A stretch of DNA of 58,338 bases from Promethearchaeota archaeon (GTDB lineage Archaea; Asgardarchaeota; Lokiarchaeia; Sigyniarchaeales; SOKP01), in the NCBI GenBank assembly GCA_019058425.1, contig JAHPYZ010000019.1, positions 1-58,338 of the forward strand, written 5' to 3'. Of this stretch, positions 1-9,000 are shown piece by piece. A model generated the notes under the pieces. That model was given only the letters and a program-made list of their open reading frames with translations, had not been told where the DNA came from and made no database searches. Each line of letters begins with the position of its first letter. Position 1 is the stretch's first letter. A program made the position numbers and the translations under genes.

Positions 1-274
1 CAATTAAGGCTATAAAAGGAACCCATATCCAAGTTAATATACCAACTAAACCATATGGGTTATCAATATTTTTCTCAGTGAAAATTACAAATAAAAAATC
101 GAATGAAATAACCGAATAAATGAGTCCAGCAAAAATTATTTGTAAACTCAAATTAGAAAGAAGTTTAGCGTGTGTCTTTTTTGCCTTTATGTAAAAAACT
201 AATCCAAGAATTATACCAAATAGAAAATCCACTAATGTAAATACACCCTTAAAGAAATTTATATAAGAAAGCAT
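1..274 (-). CDS. Partial integral membrane protein (N-terminal part)
   Basis: An open frame starts at ATG 274 and runs off the left edge of the window without a stop, giving 91 visible residues. It begins MLSYINFFKGVFTLVDF and is strongly hydrophobic. Three membrane segments can be seen, at roughly residues 8-30, 45-65 and 76-91, separated by a short KAKKTHAK loop that is probably cytoplasmic and a charged EKNIDNP loop. Upstream on the minus strand the region 283-300 is a TATA-like AT run close to the ATG, so the transcript may have a very short leader. The family is not recognised. The reading frame and membrane character are clear; the function is not. Confidence 0.6.
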   Translation of the reverse strand, partial: MLSYINFFKGVFTLVDFLFGIILGLVFYIKAKKTHAKLLSNLSLQIIFAGLIYSVISFDFLFVIFTEKNIDNPYGLVGILTWIWVPFIALI

Positions 275-428
275 AATTCGAACGTATTATATATTTAAAT
301 TACACATTTAAATTCAATAAAGATTGAATTTTCACCATGATCTGATTAGACCTATGTAAAAATATTACAGTTAATTATATAAAACTATCAATCTCTGAAA
401 AAATGATAATCGAGTAAATATATATCTG

Positions 429-459
429 ATTAAAAAGTAATAAAAAAAAATAAAAAATA
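429..459 (-). terminator. T-rich terminator after the GAPDH gene
   Basis: Read on the minus strand, this stretch just after the GAPDH stop codon holds several runs of 4 to 9 T, the usual form of an intrinsic archaeal terminator. No strong hairpin was seen. This is inferred from base composition only. Confidence 0.35.
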
Positions 460-472
460 ATAAGATAAATTT

Positions 473-1480
473 CTATAATTTTTTTATAATCAATTCAGCC
501 ATACGGTTAGAGAATCCCCATTCATTATCATACCAACTTAAAACAAATACCTCATCCTCAATCACTCTAGTCCAAAGACTATTGAATATTGAGCTATGGG
601 GATTTCCAATAATATCGCTACTTACAATAGGGTCATCAACATAATCCAAGATGCCCCTTAAACTATTATTAGAGGCTTCTCTCATCTTAGAATTAATATC
701 ATCAGCAGTGCATCTATTTTCTACTACTACTTTTAAATCAACAACACTACCATCAATTGTCGGAACTCTTATTGCGATACCGTCTAATTTACCTTTGAGT
801 TCTGGAAAAACTAATCCAATTGCTTTAGCAGCACCTGTGGATGTTGGGATCATATTTTGGGCAGCAGCTCTTCCACGAATCATCTTTTCAGGAGTACCTG
901 CTCTTGCAATATCTCCTGTCGTTTGGTCGTTAGTATAAGAGTGAATCGTTGTCATAAGACCATATTTGATCCTGAAATTTTCATTTAATACTTTAACAAC
1001 TGGAGCTAAACAATTGGTTGTACAAGATGCGTTTGAGATGATTTTATGATCACTTGTTAATTTGTCATCGTTACATCCTAATACAACTGTAATATCCGGA
1101 TCTGTAGCAGGGGCACTTATTAAGACTCTTTTCGCACCAGCAGTAAGATGTTTACTTGCTCCATCTCTATTAACAAATCGACCAGTACATTCAGCTGCAA
1201 CATCAATACCATTACTACCATGTGGTAAATTTGCAGGATCTCTCTCAGCAGTAATAGGGATATTTTTACCATCAATAATTAATGAATTATCAGTAGAATC
1301 TACTTTACCTTTAAACTTTCCGAAAACTGAATCATATTTTAAAGCATAAGCTAAATATTTTGGTTCAAAAAGATCATTGATAGAAACAACATCTATATCG
1401 TTCCAGTAATTATCGTATACAGCTCTAAAAAATAATCGACCGATTCTTCCAAATCCATTAATTGCGATTCTTTTTGCCAT
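473..1480 (-). CDS. gap: Type I glyceraldehyde-3-phosphate dehydrogenase
   Basis: Phosphorylating GAPDH, converting glyceraldehyde-3-phosphate, NAD+ and phosphate to 1,3-bisphosphoglycerate in the cytoplasm. The protein has 335 residues, the normal length. The Rossmann motif NGFGRIGR lies at 8-15, the catalytic Cys is C153 in SNASCTTNC, and the catalytic His is H180 in TTIHSYT. The Asp in VVSIND (about residue 36) favours NAD over NADP. The sequence is the bacterial/eukaryotic type I form, not the archaeal type II enzyme. The ATG at 1480 is preferred over a GTG at 1489 because GTGAT, a Shine-Dalgarno match, lies just before it and the protein then begins MAKRIAINGFG, as the family does. The gene is monocistronic by spacing. 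Family assignment is firm. Confidence 0.96.
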   Translation of the reverse strand: MAKRIAINGFGRIGRLFFRAVYDNYWNDIDVVSINDLFEPKYLAYALKYDSVFGKFKGKVDSTDNSLIIDGKNIPITAERDPANLPHGSNGIDVAAECTGRFVNRDGASKHLTAGAKRVLISAPATDPDITVVLGCNDDKLTSDHKIISNASCTTNCLAPVVKVLNENFRIKYGLMTTIHSYTNDQTTGDIARAGTPEKMIRGRAAAQNMIPTSTGAAKAIGLVFPELKGKLDGIAIRVPTIDGSVVDLKVVVENRCTADDINSKMREASNNSLRGILDYVDDPIVSSDIIGNPHSSIFNSLWTRVIEDEVFVLSWYDNEWGFSNRMAELIIKKL

Positions 1481-1721
1481 CTTTATCACTTTTTTTAAAT
1501 TTTGTTAGATTTGACAATCTAATTATGTGGTAGATAGTTTTTTAATTTTATAGTTTTATATTTTTCCACATCAAAGAATAATATATTGAGAATTTTATGG
1601 GGATACAAATGGAAGAGTTTGAGGAAATAGTATAAAAAAGAATTGGATGATATGAGAAATGAAATTATCTAAAATAAAATATGGTTTAAGGAGTTATTAA
1701 GTAAGGATAAAAGTATGATTT

Positions 1722-4091
1722 TTATTCTTTTTTTTTTTCCTTTGCGTGTTCAATATTTCTTATAATAGTTTGTGCGAGTGGACTTTCACTTAAACCAATA
1801 TGTTGTAAAATTTGTAGAGCTTCTTGATATTTTTGTATTGCAGCGTCATAATTTTTTTCATAAAAATCAATAGTTCCAATATTGTGAATAACTTCTGCCA
1901 TTCCAACAGGATCACCTATTTGTTTGTATAATTCAAGTGCATTTTCATACATTGTAAGAGCTTCAGACAAATTACTCTGATCTTCTAAAATCATTCCAAT
2001 ATCTTCTAGACATTTAGCTTGTAAATTCAGTTGATTCATCTTTGCACTTAATTCTGAGGCCTCTTCGAAAGCTTTAAGAGCTTTTTTGAGATCTTCTTTT
2101 TCACGATAAATTTTTCCTAAATTTATAAGTGTATTTGCTACTCCAAGTTGATATCCTACACGCTCAAATATTTTTAAAACCTTTTCCCAAACTTTCATCG
2201 CTTTTGGTTGATTTCCCTGATAGAAATATACTAAGGCTATATTACTGAGGTTTGTACCTTCTAGAATAGGATCATTTAATGAATCTCCTAATTTCAATGC
2301 TTCATCAAAATAGTTTAGAGCTTCAGTAAAGTTGTTAAGATTTGTGTAGATTAATCCAATGTTATTAAGTGTAGATACTCTTTTTGATAAAGCACCAATC
2401 TTAATTGAAATATCAAGGGCATTTTTGAAATATTCAAGTGCTTCATAAAATCTACCAATGGCACGAAAAAGCTCACCAATTGTATTTAAACAAGCAACTT
2501 TCGCATCAAGATCGGATAATAAATCATTAATTCGTAATGATTCTTCATAACTCTTATAAGCAGCATCAACATTACCTAAACTTAATTGAATCATCCCGAT
2601 AATCATGAGCATATCTGCTTTATCTGAAAGTTTTCCCATTTGGTTAAAGATTTGTAATGCTTCAGTAGCTTTTTCTAATGCTTCCAAGTTGTTTCCCATA
2701 TTTTTCATAATAGAACTCATATTTCTCAGAGTTATAGCTTTAGAAAAGTAATCATCAATTTGTTCGAATAAGGGAATTGCTTCATTAAAATTATTTAAAG
2801 CATCATCGTATTTCCCCCACGCATTATAAATGTTTGCGATATTATTATAACAAGCAGCTTTCCATTCAGGGATCTCTATTTTTTCAGCAGATTTTAATGC
2901 TTGATTATATAGTTTTAAAGCTTCAGAGTAGTTACCTTTTTCATAATGTATCTTGCCGATTAGATTTAGAGATTTTACAATCATAATATCGTCTTTTATT
3001 TGTTCTGAAATCTGAAGTAATTTTTGCGCACACCGGAGTGAGTCATCCATCAAATTAAAATCAAAATATATTGTTTGAGCGATAAAATATCTCATTAATT
3101 CATTAGGAGGGTTAATATTTTCTTTTAACCACTCTAAGGGTGGAATTGAAAAGTTTTCTTGACTTAAATTCGGAGAAACACTTAACAACTTTTGAACTAA
3201 TCTTGATGTATTCACGTCCAGGCGATATACATTTTTTGCATTATTCATTTGTTTAATTTCTGAAAGAATCTGATCAACCTTTTCCGTATTTGATGACTGT
3301 CCAATATCAGATGATTCAATTTCATAAATTTCTTCCTTTCCATTATCGTCCCAGACAAAATTAATCCATATTATATTATCGATATTTTGAAGTTTCTTCA
3401 ATGTAGGAACAATATCAAAATCATCACTTCCAGAATACCCCATAATAATTAGAGACCGTCCGTTTGATATATTATCAAACAGTGCTTTCTTAAAAGGTTC
3501 AACTTGAAAGACACTCATTCCCTCTTTATTTGAACCAAAGGCTTGAATAGTCGCCACTAAAGTATCTCTTGTATTTTCATTAGTAATTATGTTTTTTGTA
3601 GAACCATGAACTTTATAAAGCGTTTTTATTCCATTTGAATACAACTCAAAAGGATTAGGATAATTTTCAAAATCATTCTTGGTAATAATAATTTTAATTT
3701 GTTCTTTAGGAAAGCCTAATTGAAGTAAAGCTTGTTCTATTAAAAAATCAAAATTGGTTGTCATGACAAAGTGTCCTTGATTTATCTTTTCGGCAAGATA
3801 AAAGTGCTGAGTGTTAGGTTTATCGCAGAGTCCATAATAATCAATTATCTTCAAGTTGGGATCTAAATTGTCTCTAATAATTTCTACTAAGCCTTCAAAC
3901 CTTAGTTCGTTTATTTTAATAATATTTTCTACTTCCGATTCAGCACATGCAAATTTTATCATTGCTTCCATCATTGAACGTCCGGCAGGTTGGGAAGAAG
4001 GAACATCGATAGAACACCCAGCACCTACCAAAAATGTCAAATTTTGGTCATTTCCTAATAGATCTTCTATTTTCAAATTGGCTTTTTTCAT
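1722..4091 (-). CDS. SIR2-like domain protein with C-terminal TPR array
   Basis: A 789-residue soluble protein. Residues about 1-300 form a SIR2-like NAD-binding domain: GAGCS at 23-27, TTNFD near 112, KVHGS near 163 and GYSGSDDF near 220. The Asn of TTNFD and the His of KVHGS match the catalytic pair of sirtuin and SIR2 NADase domains. From about residue 340 to the end there are around ten tandem 40-residue tetratricopeptide repeats of the A..Y..AL..Y..AL type, a protein-binding superhelix. There is no signal peptide or membrane segment. The ATG at 4091 is preferred to the TTG at 4100. SIR2 domains joined to repeats are known as NAD-cleaving effectors in antiphage systems, but no partner defence gene is adjacent, so a signalling or deacylase role is equally open. 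Confidence 0.85.
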   Translation of the reverse strand: MKKANLKIEDLLGNDQNLTFLVGAGCSIDVPSSQPAGRSMMEAMIKFACAESEVENIIKINELRFEGLVEIIRDNLDPNLKIIDYYGLCDKPNTQHFYLAEKINQGHFVMTTNFDFLIEQALLQLGFPKEQIKIIITKNDFENYPNPFELYSNGIKTLYKVHGSTKNIITNENTRDTLVATIQAFGSNKEGMSVFQVEPFKKALFDNISNGRSLIIMGYSGSDDFDIVPTLKKLQNIDNIIWINFVWDDNGKEEIYEIESSDIGQSSNTEKVDQILSEIKQMNNAKNVYRLDVNTSRLVQKLLSVSPNLSQENFSIPPLEWLKENINPPNELMRYFIAQTIYFDFNLMDDSLRCAQKLLQISEQIKDDIMIVKSLNLIGKIHYEKGNYSEALKLYNQALKSAEKIEIPEWKAACYNNIANIYNAWGKYDDALNNFNEAIPLFEQIDDYFSKAITLRNMSSIMKNMGNNLEALEKATEALQIFNQMGKLSDKADMLMIIGMIQLSLGNVDAAYKSYEESLRINDLLSDLDAKVACLNTIGELFRAIGRFYEALEYFKNALDISIKIGALSKRVSTLNNIGLIYTNLNNFTEALNYFDEALKLGDSLNDPILEGTNLSNIALVYFYQGNQPKAMKVWEKVLKIFERVGYQLGVANTLINLGKIYREKEDLKKALKAFEEASELSAKMNQLNLQAKCLEDIGMILEDQSNLSEALTMYENALELYKQIGDPVGMAEVIHNIGTIDFYEKNYDAAIQKYQEALQILQHIGLSESPLAQTIIRNIEHAKEKKKE

Positions 4092-4239
4092 ATTGATCAA
4101 TTAAACTTCTATTAATATTTAAGATTTTTTGCCTTAACTTAAAAGTAGAATAAGATCTAGGAGAATTGAAATCCAAAAGTCCTAATTAGAATAAATGTTT
4201 TAAAAAAGGGTAAAAAAAGAGTTTTCAATAAAAAATTAT

Positions 4240-5013
4240 TTAGGCTTCCTCTTCTTCTTCAAATTCTTTTCCCATTAACCTCATGACGGCATCAGCAAGT
4301 TTATTTTGACTTCGACTCAAAATACCTTTAACTTTACCTTCTTTTCCGAGCACTCTCAACATGATACCATTCCATACAGAAGAAGGTTCTCCTTTTATAT
4401 TCATGAATCTATCACGATGGACTTCAACACTTATATTATCGTAATTCTCAGCAGCTTCAGTACATTTGAAACATAGAATACATTTGTCTCGATCTACTTC
4501 AATTTCATTATCCTTTCTTTCCATAGCACTCACAGCACATTCATCGCAAAAGGTATCTAAAATCTTTTTATCCTTCTCAGTGCTAGTAATCGTTATGGAT
4601 CCTTCTACAACTTTCCTAACCTTATTTCCATTTTCTAAAGTTCTAACTTCTTCCTCAAATTCAGGTAATGAGCCGTTTTCAACTAAATTTAATTTCTTTT
4701 CACCATTAATGAAAAGCTCTAATGTATATCCGGGACATATCCATGTACAACTACCACACCATACACATTTTTCAGTATCCACAACAATCTTTTTATCAGA
4801 TTCAATTTTCATTTCTTTTGGAGTTCCAATTGCGGTTCTTTTCAAGACTTCATCATATATAGAGACAGTCACAGGACAAACTCTATGACAGAAACCGCAT
4901 TCTATACATTTATCCTCGTGGTAAACCAGCGACATAACATGATTTAACATCTTATATTCGTAGTTTACTGTATTTTCATCAACTTGTATAGCCTTCTTAG
5001 ATGGTAGACTCAT
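4240..5013 (-). CDS. Polyferredoxin-like 4Fe-4S protein
   Basis: A 257-residue cytoplasmic iron-sulfur protein. It holds two classical 4Fe-4S motifs, CIECGFCHRVCP near residue 37 and CVWCGSCTWICP near 83, and a later region with FCDECA near 152 and CILCFKCTEAAE near 177. In that region the second cluster motif lacks the final Cys-Pro, so at least two and perhaps three clusters are bound. The layout resembles polyferredoxins that feed formylmethanofuran dehydrogenase or Hdr complexes, but no partner enzyme adjoins it. The tail is very acidic (EFEEEEEA). The ATG at 5013 follows a purine-rich AAGAAAGAAA leader. The gene is divergent from the membrane protein at 5165, with a 150-base shared promoter region. 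Electron carrier function is likely; the partner is unknown. Confidence 0.8.
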   Translation of the reverse strand: MSLPSKKAIQVDENTVNYEYKMLNHVMSLVYHEDKCIECGFCHRVCPVTVSIYDEVLKRTAIGTPKEMKIESDKKIVVDTEKCVWCGSCTWICPGYTLELFINGEKKLNLVENGSLPEFEEEVRTLENGNKVRKVVEGSITITSTEKDKKILDTFCDECAVSAMERKDNEIEVDRDKCILCFKCTEAAENYDNISVEVHRDRFMNIKGEPSSVWNGIMLRVLGKEGKVKGILSRSQNKLADAVMRLMGKEFEEEEEA

Positions 5014-5117
5014 TTTCTTTCTTCTTAGTAATGAATTTTAGATTAATTATTTATAATTCATATAAGATAATAAACGTTTCAATTAAGTATATCTTATAAG
5101 AACTGCTGATATCATTG

Positions 5118-5140
5118 ATTAAGTATATATTTATATAAGA
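5118..5140 (+). promoter_or_regulatory. TATA-box region for the gene at 5165
   Basis: An AT-only block with TATATATTTATATA lies about 25-45 bases before the ATG at 5165, at the spacing expected for an archaeal TATA box with a short leader. A near copy of its left part (ATTAAGTATAT) lies at 5082-5092 and could serve the divergent ferredoxin gene. Confidence 0.35.
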
Positions 5141-5164
5141 CTATCTTTTTTTTCTAATAATTCA

Positions 5165-5916
5165 ATGTTTTCAAAAAAGCCAATAATAAGATTGTTTTCT
5201 TCTGAATCAATGAGAATGTGCCAAAAATTTATTTTTTTTCTTTTCATTCTACTCTTTGGATATTGTATTTCCTTTTTTCAGGGAGTATTCAATGTACAAG
5301 CTATTAACTATTCCATCTTTCAACAACCTAATTTAGATTGTGATGATGAAATTGAGTTAGCATATGGAGTTCCAACTCTAATTTCGGAGATATCTGTTCC
5401 TTCTGGTAATATCTTTGGAGGACAAATCATTGATTGTTTATATCTGAAAACCAATTTCTCTAATAATAATGGTTCAATATGGATAAATGACCAGATTAAC
5501 GATACGATATGGCAGGATTATCTCAATAGGACAATTGAAAAATTCATTAATACAAATTCATCATCTATTCTGAAATACAGTCTATGGGCAAATTCTTTCA
5601 CATTAGGAAATATTACTTTACATTTTACTTTCAAAGCAAGAATAATTCATGTGGACAATATTGGTTTAGGTATTCTCCTTGTTTTATTACCAATAATAAT
5701 TGTGGGGAGCATAATTTTTGGGATATTATATTGGAGAAAAAAAGATTCTCATTCTGTTAGAGTTGCTCGCAGAATAGGAGAACGATTAACACAAAAATTT
5801 GAAGACAAGTTTAAAAATGATAAGAATATATATTGTCCCATTGTGGAATTGAGATATTTAATAAACACGATAAATTTTGCACAAATTGTGGTTCCGAGTT
5901 AAGAAAGAAGCAATAA
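5165..5916 (+). CDS. Membrane-anchored protein with C-terminal zinc ribbon, frameshifted
   Basis: The uninterrupted frame (5165-5902, 245 residues) has an N-terminal hydrophobic segment (about 20-38), a 120-residue extracellular-looking region rich in Asn and Ser with several N-glycosylation-like sites, a second membrane span near 172-192 and a basic cytoplasmic tail. The last 25 residues make no sense as read. If one C is added to the CCC run at 5837-5839, the tail becomes a perfect zinc ribbon, CPHCGIEIF followed by KFCTNCGSEL, ending at TAA 5914-5916. The end given here is for the restored frame. Either the assembly lost one base of a CCCC run or the gene carries a real frameshift. ATG 5210 is an alternative start that puts the signal anchor at the very N-terminus. 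Function unknown; possibly a surface sensor with an internal zinc-ribbon contact domain. Confidence 0.6.
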
Positions 5917-6018
5917 AAGAAAGAAAAAATGAATTTATAAAACTTTAGCGAAATGTATAATAATAATAACTTTATTAAATATTTTGATTGCTTACTAGTG
6001 ATTTTTGTGGTAAGAAAT

Positions 6019-6040
6019 CAATTATAAATATACTATAATC
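6019..6040 (+). promoter_or_regulatory. TATA-like promoter of the sensor kinase gene
   Basis: ATTATAAATATACTATAAT lies about 30-50 bases before the ATG at 6071 in otherwise mixed sequence. The spacing fits an archaeal TATA box with a leader of roughly 10-25 bases. This is inferred from sequence form only. Confidence 0.35.
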
Positions 6041-6070
6041 AAAATTTATAACTAAGGGTTGGATCTAGAG

Positions 6071-9000
6071 ATGTTAACTATAAAAGAAGCGTATTTTAAT
6101 CATCTTGAAGAAATCTTTGAAACTCCCATTGATTATATTTACCTTCACGATAAAAAAGGCAATATTCTTGATGTAAATGAAGTAGTTGTTAAAAATCTTG
6201 GATATTCTAAGAAGGAAATACAAAAAATGAAAGTATCTGATTGCCTACTTGAAGAAATTTCATCTAAAGTCTTCGATGAAATCAAGCAAACAATGGAAAC
6301 TGGTGAAGTAAATTCACCTAAAATATTTAGAGTAAAGAAGAAAAATGGAAATTCTATTTATCTTGAAGCTAATACTATCTCTCTGAAAAAAAATGGAAAA
6401 TTTTATGCTATTCTTGTTATTGGACATGATATAACTAGGTATATCGCGATAGAACGAAAATTAAAAGAATCTGAAGAGAAGTATTACCATTTGTTTAATA
6501 AATCACCCTATAATATTTCTTTATTTGATATAAATGGAAATCTAGTTGAAACGAATGGAACTATCATTCGAAAATTGGCTGAATACGCTAATATAGATTT
6601 TAAAGGACAGAATTTTATTGAAATTGCTTCACACTTTGCAAATTCAAAAGAGATCATCCAATTATTAGTAAATAGATTTAAGGACATACGTGAAGGTAAA
6701 ATCCTAGAACCGATAGAATTTTCTATCCATACTATAACTGGGAGAAAAATTTGGTTGCATTGGCAAAGTTCTACAGTAGAAATTAATAAAAAGCTATTTG
6801 TACAGGTTATGATACGAGATATAACTGAAAGAAAAGAAACCGAGCAGAGATTAAAAGAAAATGCCAGAATGCAAAATTGTTTAAATAAAATAATCACCTT
6901 GGGAAATGAGTCAACTAGTCTTCAAGAGTTCTTATCAAAATCCTATGATGAAGTCTTGGAAATTGTCGGTTTCGATAGAGGAGGAGTCTTTCTTTACAAT
7001 GCTAATACTCAACATAATATCTTAGTACATCATAAAAATGTTCATCCTGACTTTATAGCTGCAGTTAAGGATGTAAACATTTCAAAAGGAAGCCCTGCTG
7101 AAATATTTGACAAAATTAAACCATTATATTTCGAAGATTTCTCAGAATTTATGAAAGATTCAAAACAATTGGGGATATATTCTGCCATAGTTGTTCCTCT
7201 CCGTTCAAAAGATCAATATGTTGGAAGCATGAACATTGGTTCTGCTGTCTGTCAATCTCTTCCTCAGAAAGAATTAGAGATATTATTAGCGATAGGTAAG
7301 CAAATGGGAATAATAATTCAAAAGTTTGAATCAGAGAAATTACTCATGGAATCTGAAGAACAATATCGACGTATTTCAGAAAATGCTAATGACTTAATTT
7401 CAATTATTAATAATAAATTTGAATTTGAATATGTTAATGAGAAGATTCACAAAAGTCTAGTTGGCTATACTAAAGAGGAGCTTATTGGTATGAATGGAAT
7501 TCTCCTAATTCATCCTGACGATAAAAATATAGTTTTGCACGCAATGAAAAATATAATTGAATCTGGTGATGGATTAGTAATAGCTAGAATTAAACATAAA
7601 AATGGCGGATATATATGGACAGAAATAAAGGGGAAGAAGTTTACAGATAAAGAAAATGAAAGAAAAATATTAATGATTACAAGAGACATTTCTGATCGTA
7701 AAGAAATCGAGTCTAAATTAAAGGCTCATGCTCAAAAATTAGAGTTTCTAAATGAGATTATAATAGGTGGAACAAAAGCTTCAGATTTGAACTCATTATT
7801 AACCAATGTTTTAAAAATTTCTCTAGAAATGCTAGATTTTGATGCTGGAGGAGTTTATTTGATTAAGGAAGAAATTAATAAAGCAGAGTTAATATATCAT
7901 AAAGATCTACCATTAGATTTCGTTGATTTGAACCAATATGTACCAATTGATAAAAATCCTTATAAAATTATTTTCAAGGACATTGAACCCCTTTTCATTG
8001 AAGATTATCGTGAAATAGATCCTGATGTGAATAAAAAATGGGGTTTTTCAACTGTTGCTAGTATTCCTCTTACTTCAAAAACCAATGTGATTGGAGCATT
8101 AAATATTACTTCAAAAAGAAGATATCAATTTTCAGAAGAGGAGAAAGAAATATTTAAATCTATTGGAAGACAAATTGGTACTACAATTGAAAAAATCCAA
8201 GCAGAAATTGAGTTAAAAGAATCCGAAGAAAAATTTAGAGTAATAACGGAACAATCATTTATGAGTATCATGGTTATACAGGATGGAGTTTTTAAATACT
8301 TTAATGAAAGATTACCGAAAAGATTAGGGTATTCAGCTGAAGAAATAAAAAACTGGGGTCCATATGAATTTGCAAAGGTGATTCATCCAGATGATAAACA
8401 TTTTGTATTAGATCAAGCTAGAAAAAAGCAATCTGGTGAAGAGGATGTTATAAATAACTACATTTATCGTTCAATACGAAAAGATGGGACAATTGGATGG
8501 GTTGAGAATTTTTCAAAAACAATTAATTATGGGGGAAGACCAGCAGATTTAGTCATGTCTATAGATATTACTGATAAAATAGAAGCTGAAGAAATCTTAA
8601 AAGAATCAGAAGAAAAGTTTAGAACTCTTGCTGAACAATCGTTTATGGGAATTGTAATTGTACAAGATGGAGTAATTAAATATTTCAACGAGCAAGCAGC
8701 TATGATAAATGGTTTGACAACTGAAGAAATGCAAAATTTAAAACCCTATGAATTTCAAAATCACATTTACCCAAAGGATAGAGAATTTGTTATGGAACAA
8801 GTAAAAAAGAAACAAGTTGGTGATGCTGATGTTGTTACTAATTATAAATATAGAGTGGTAAAAAAAAATGGAGATATAATTTGGGTTGAGAACTATTCAA
8901 AAACTATACTCTACAAAGGAAAACCTGCTGATTTTGTGATGACAATTGACATTAGCGACAAGATTAAAGCAGAGCAAAAATTAAAGGAATCTGAAGAAAA

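Noticed and set aside
651-1349. Plus-strand open frames inside the GAPDH gene (651-938, 1062-1349)
   Set aside because: They lie antisense to a gene of certain identity and show no family features. Similar antisense frames elsewhere (for example inside hdrA and the aldehyde oxidoreductase gene) were dropped for the same reason.
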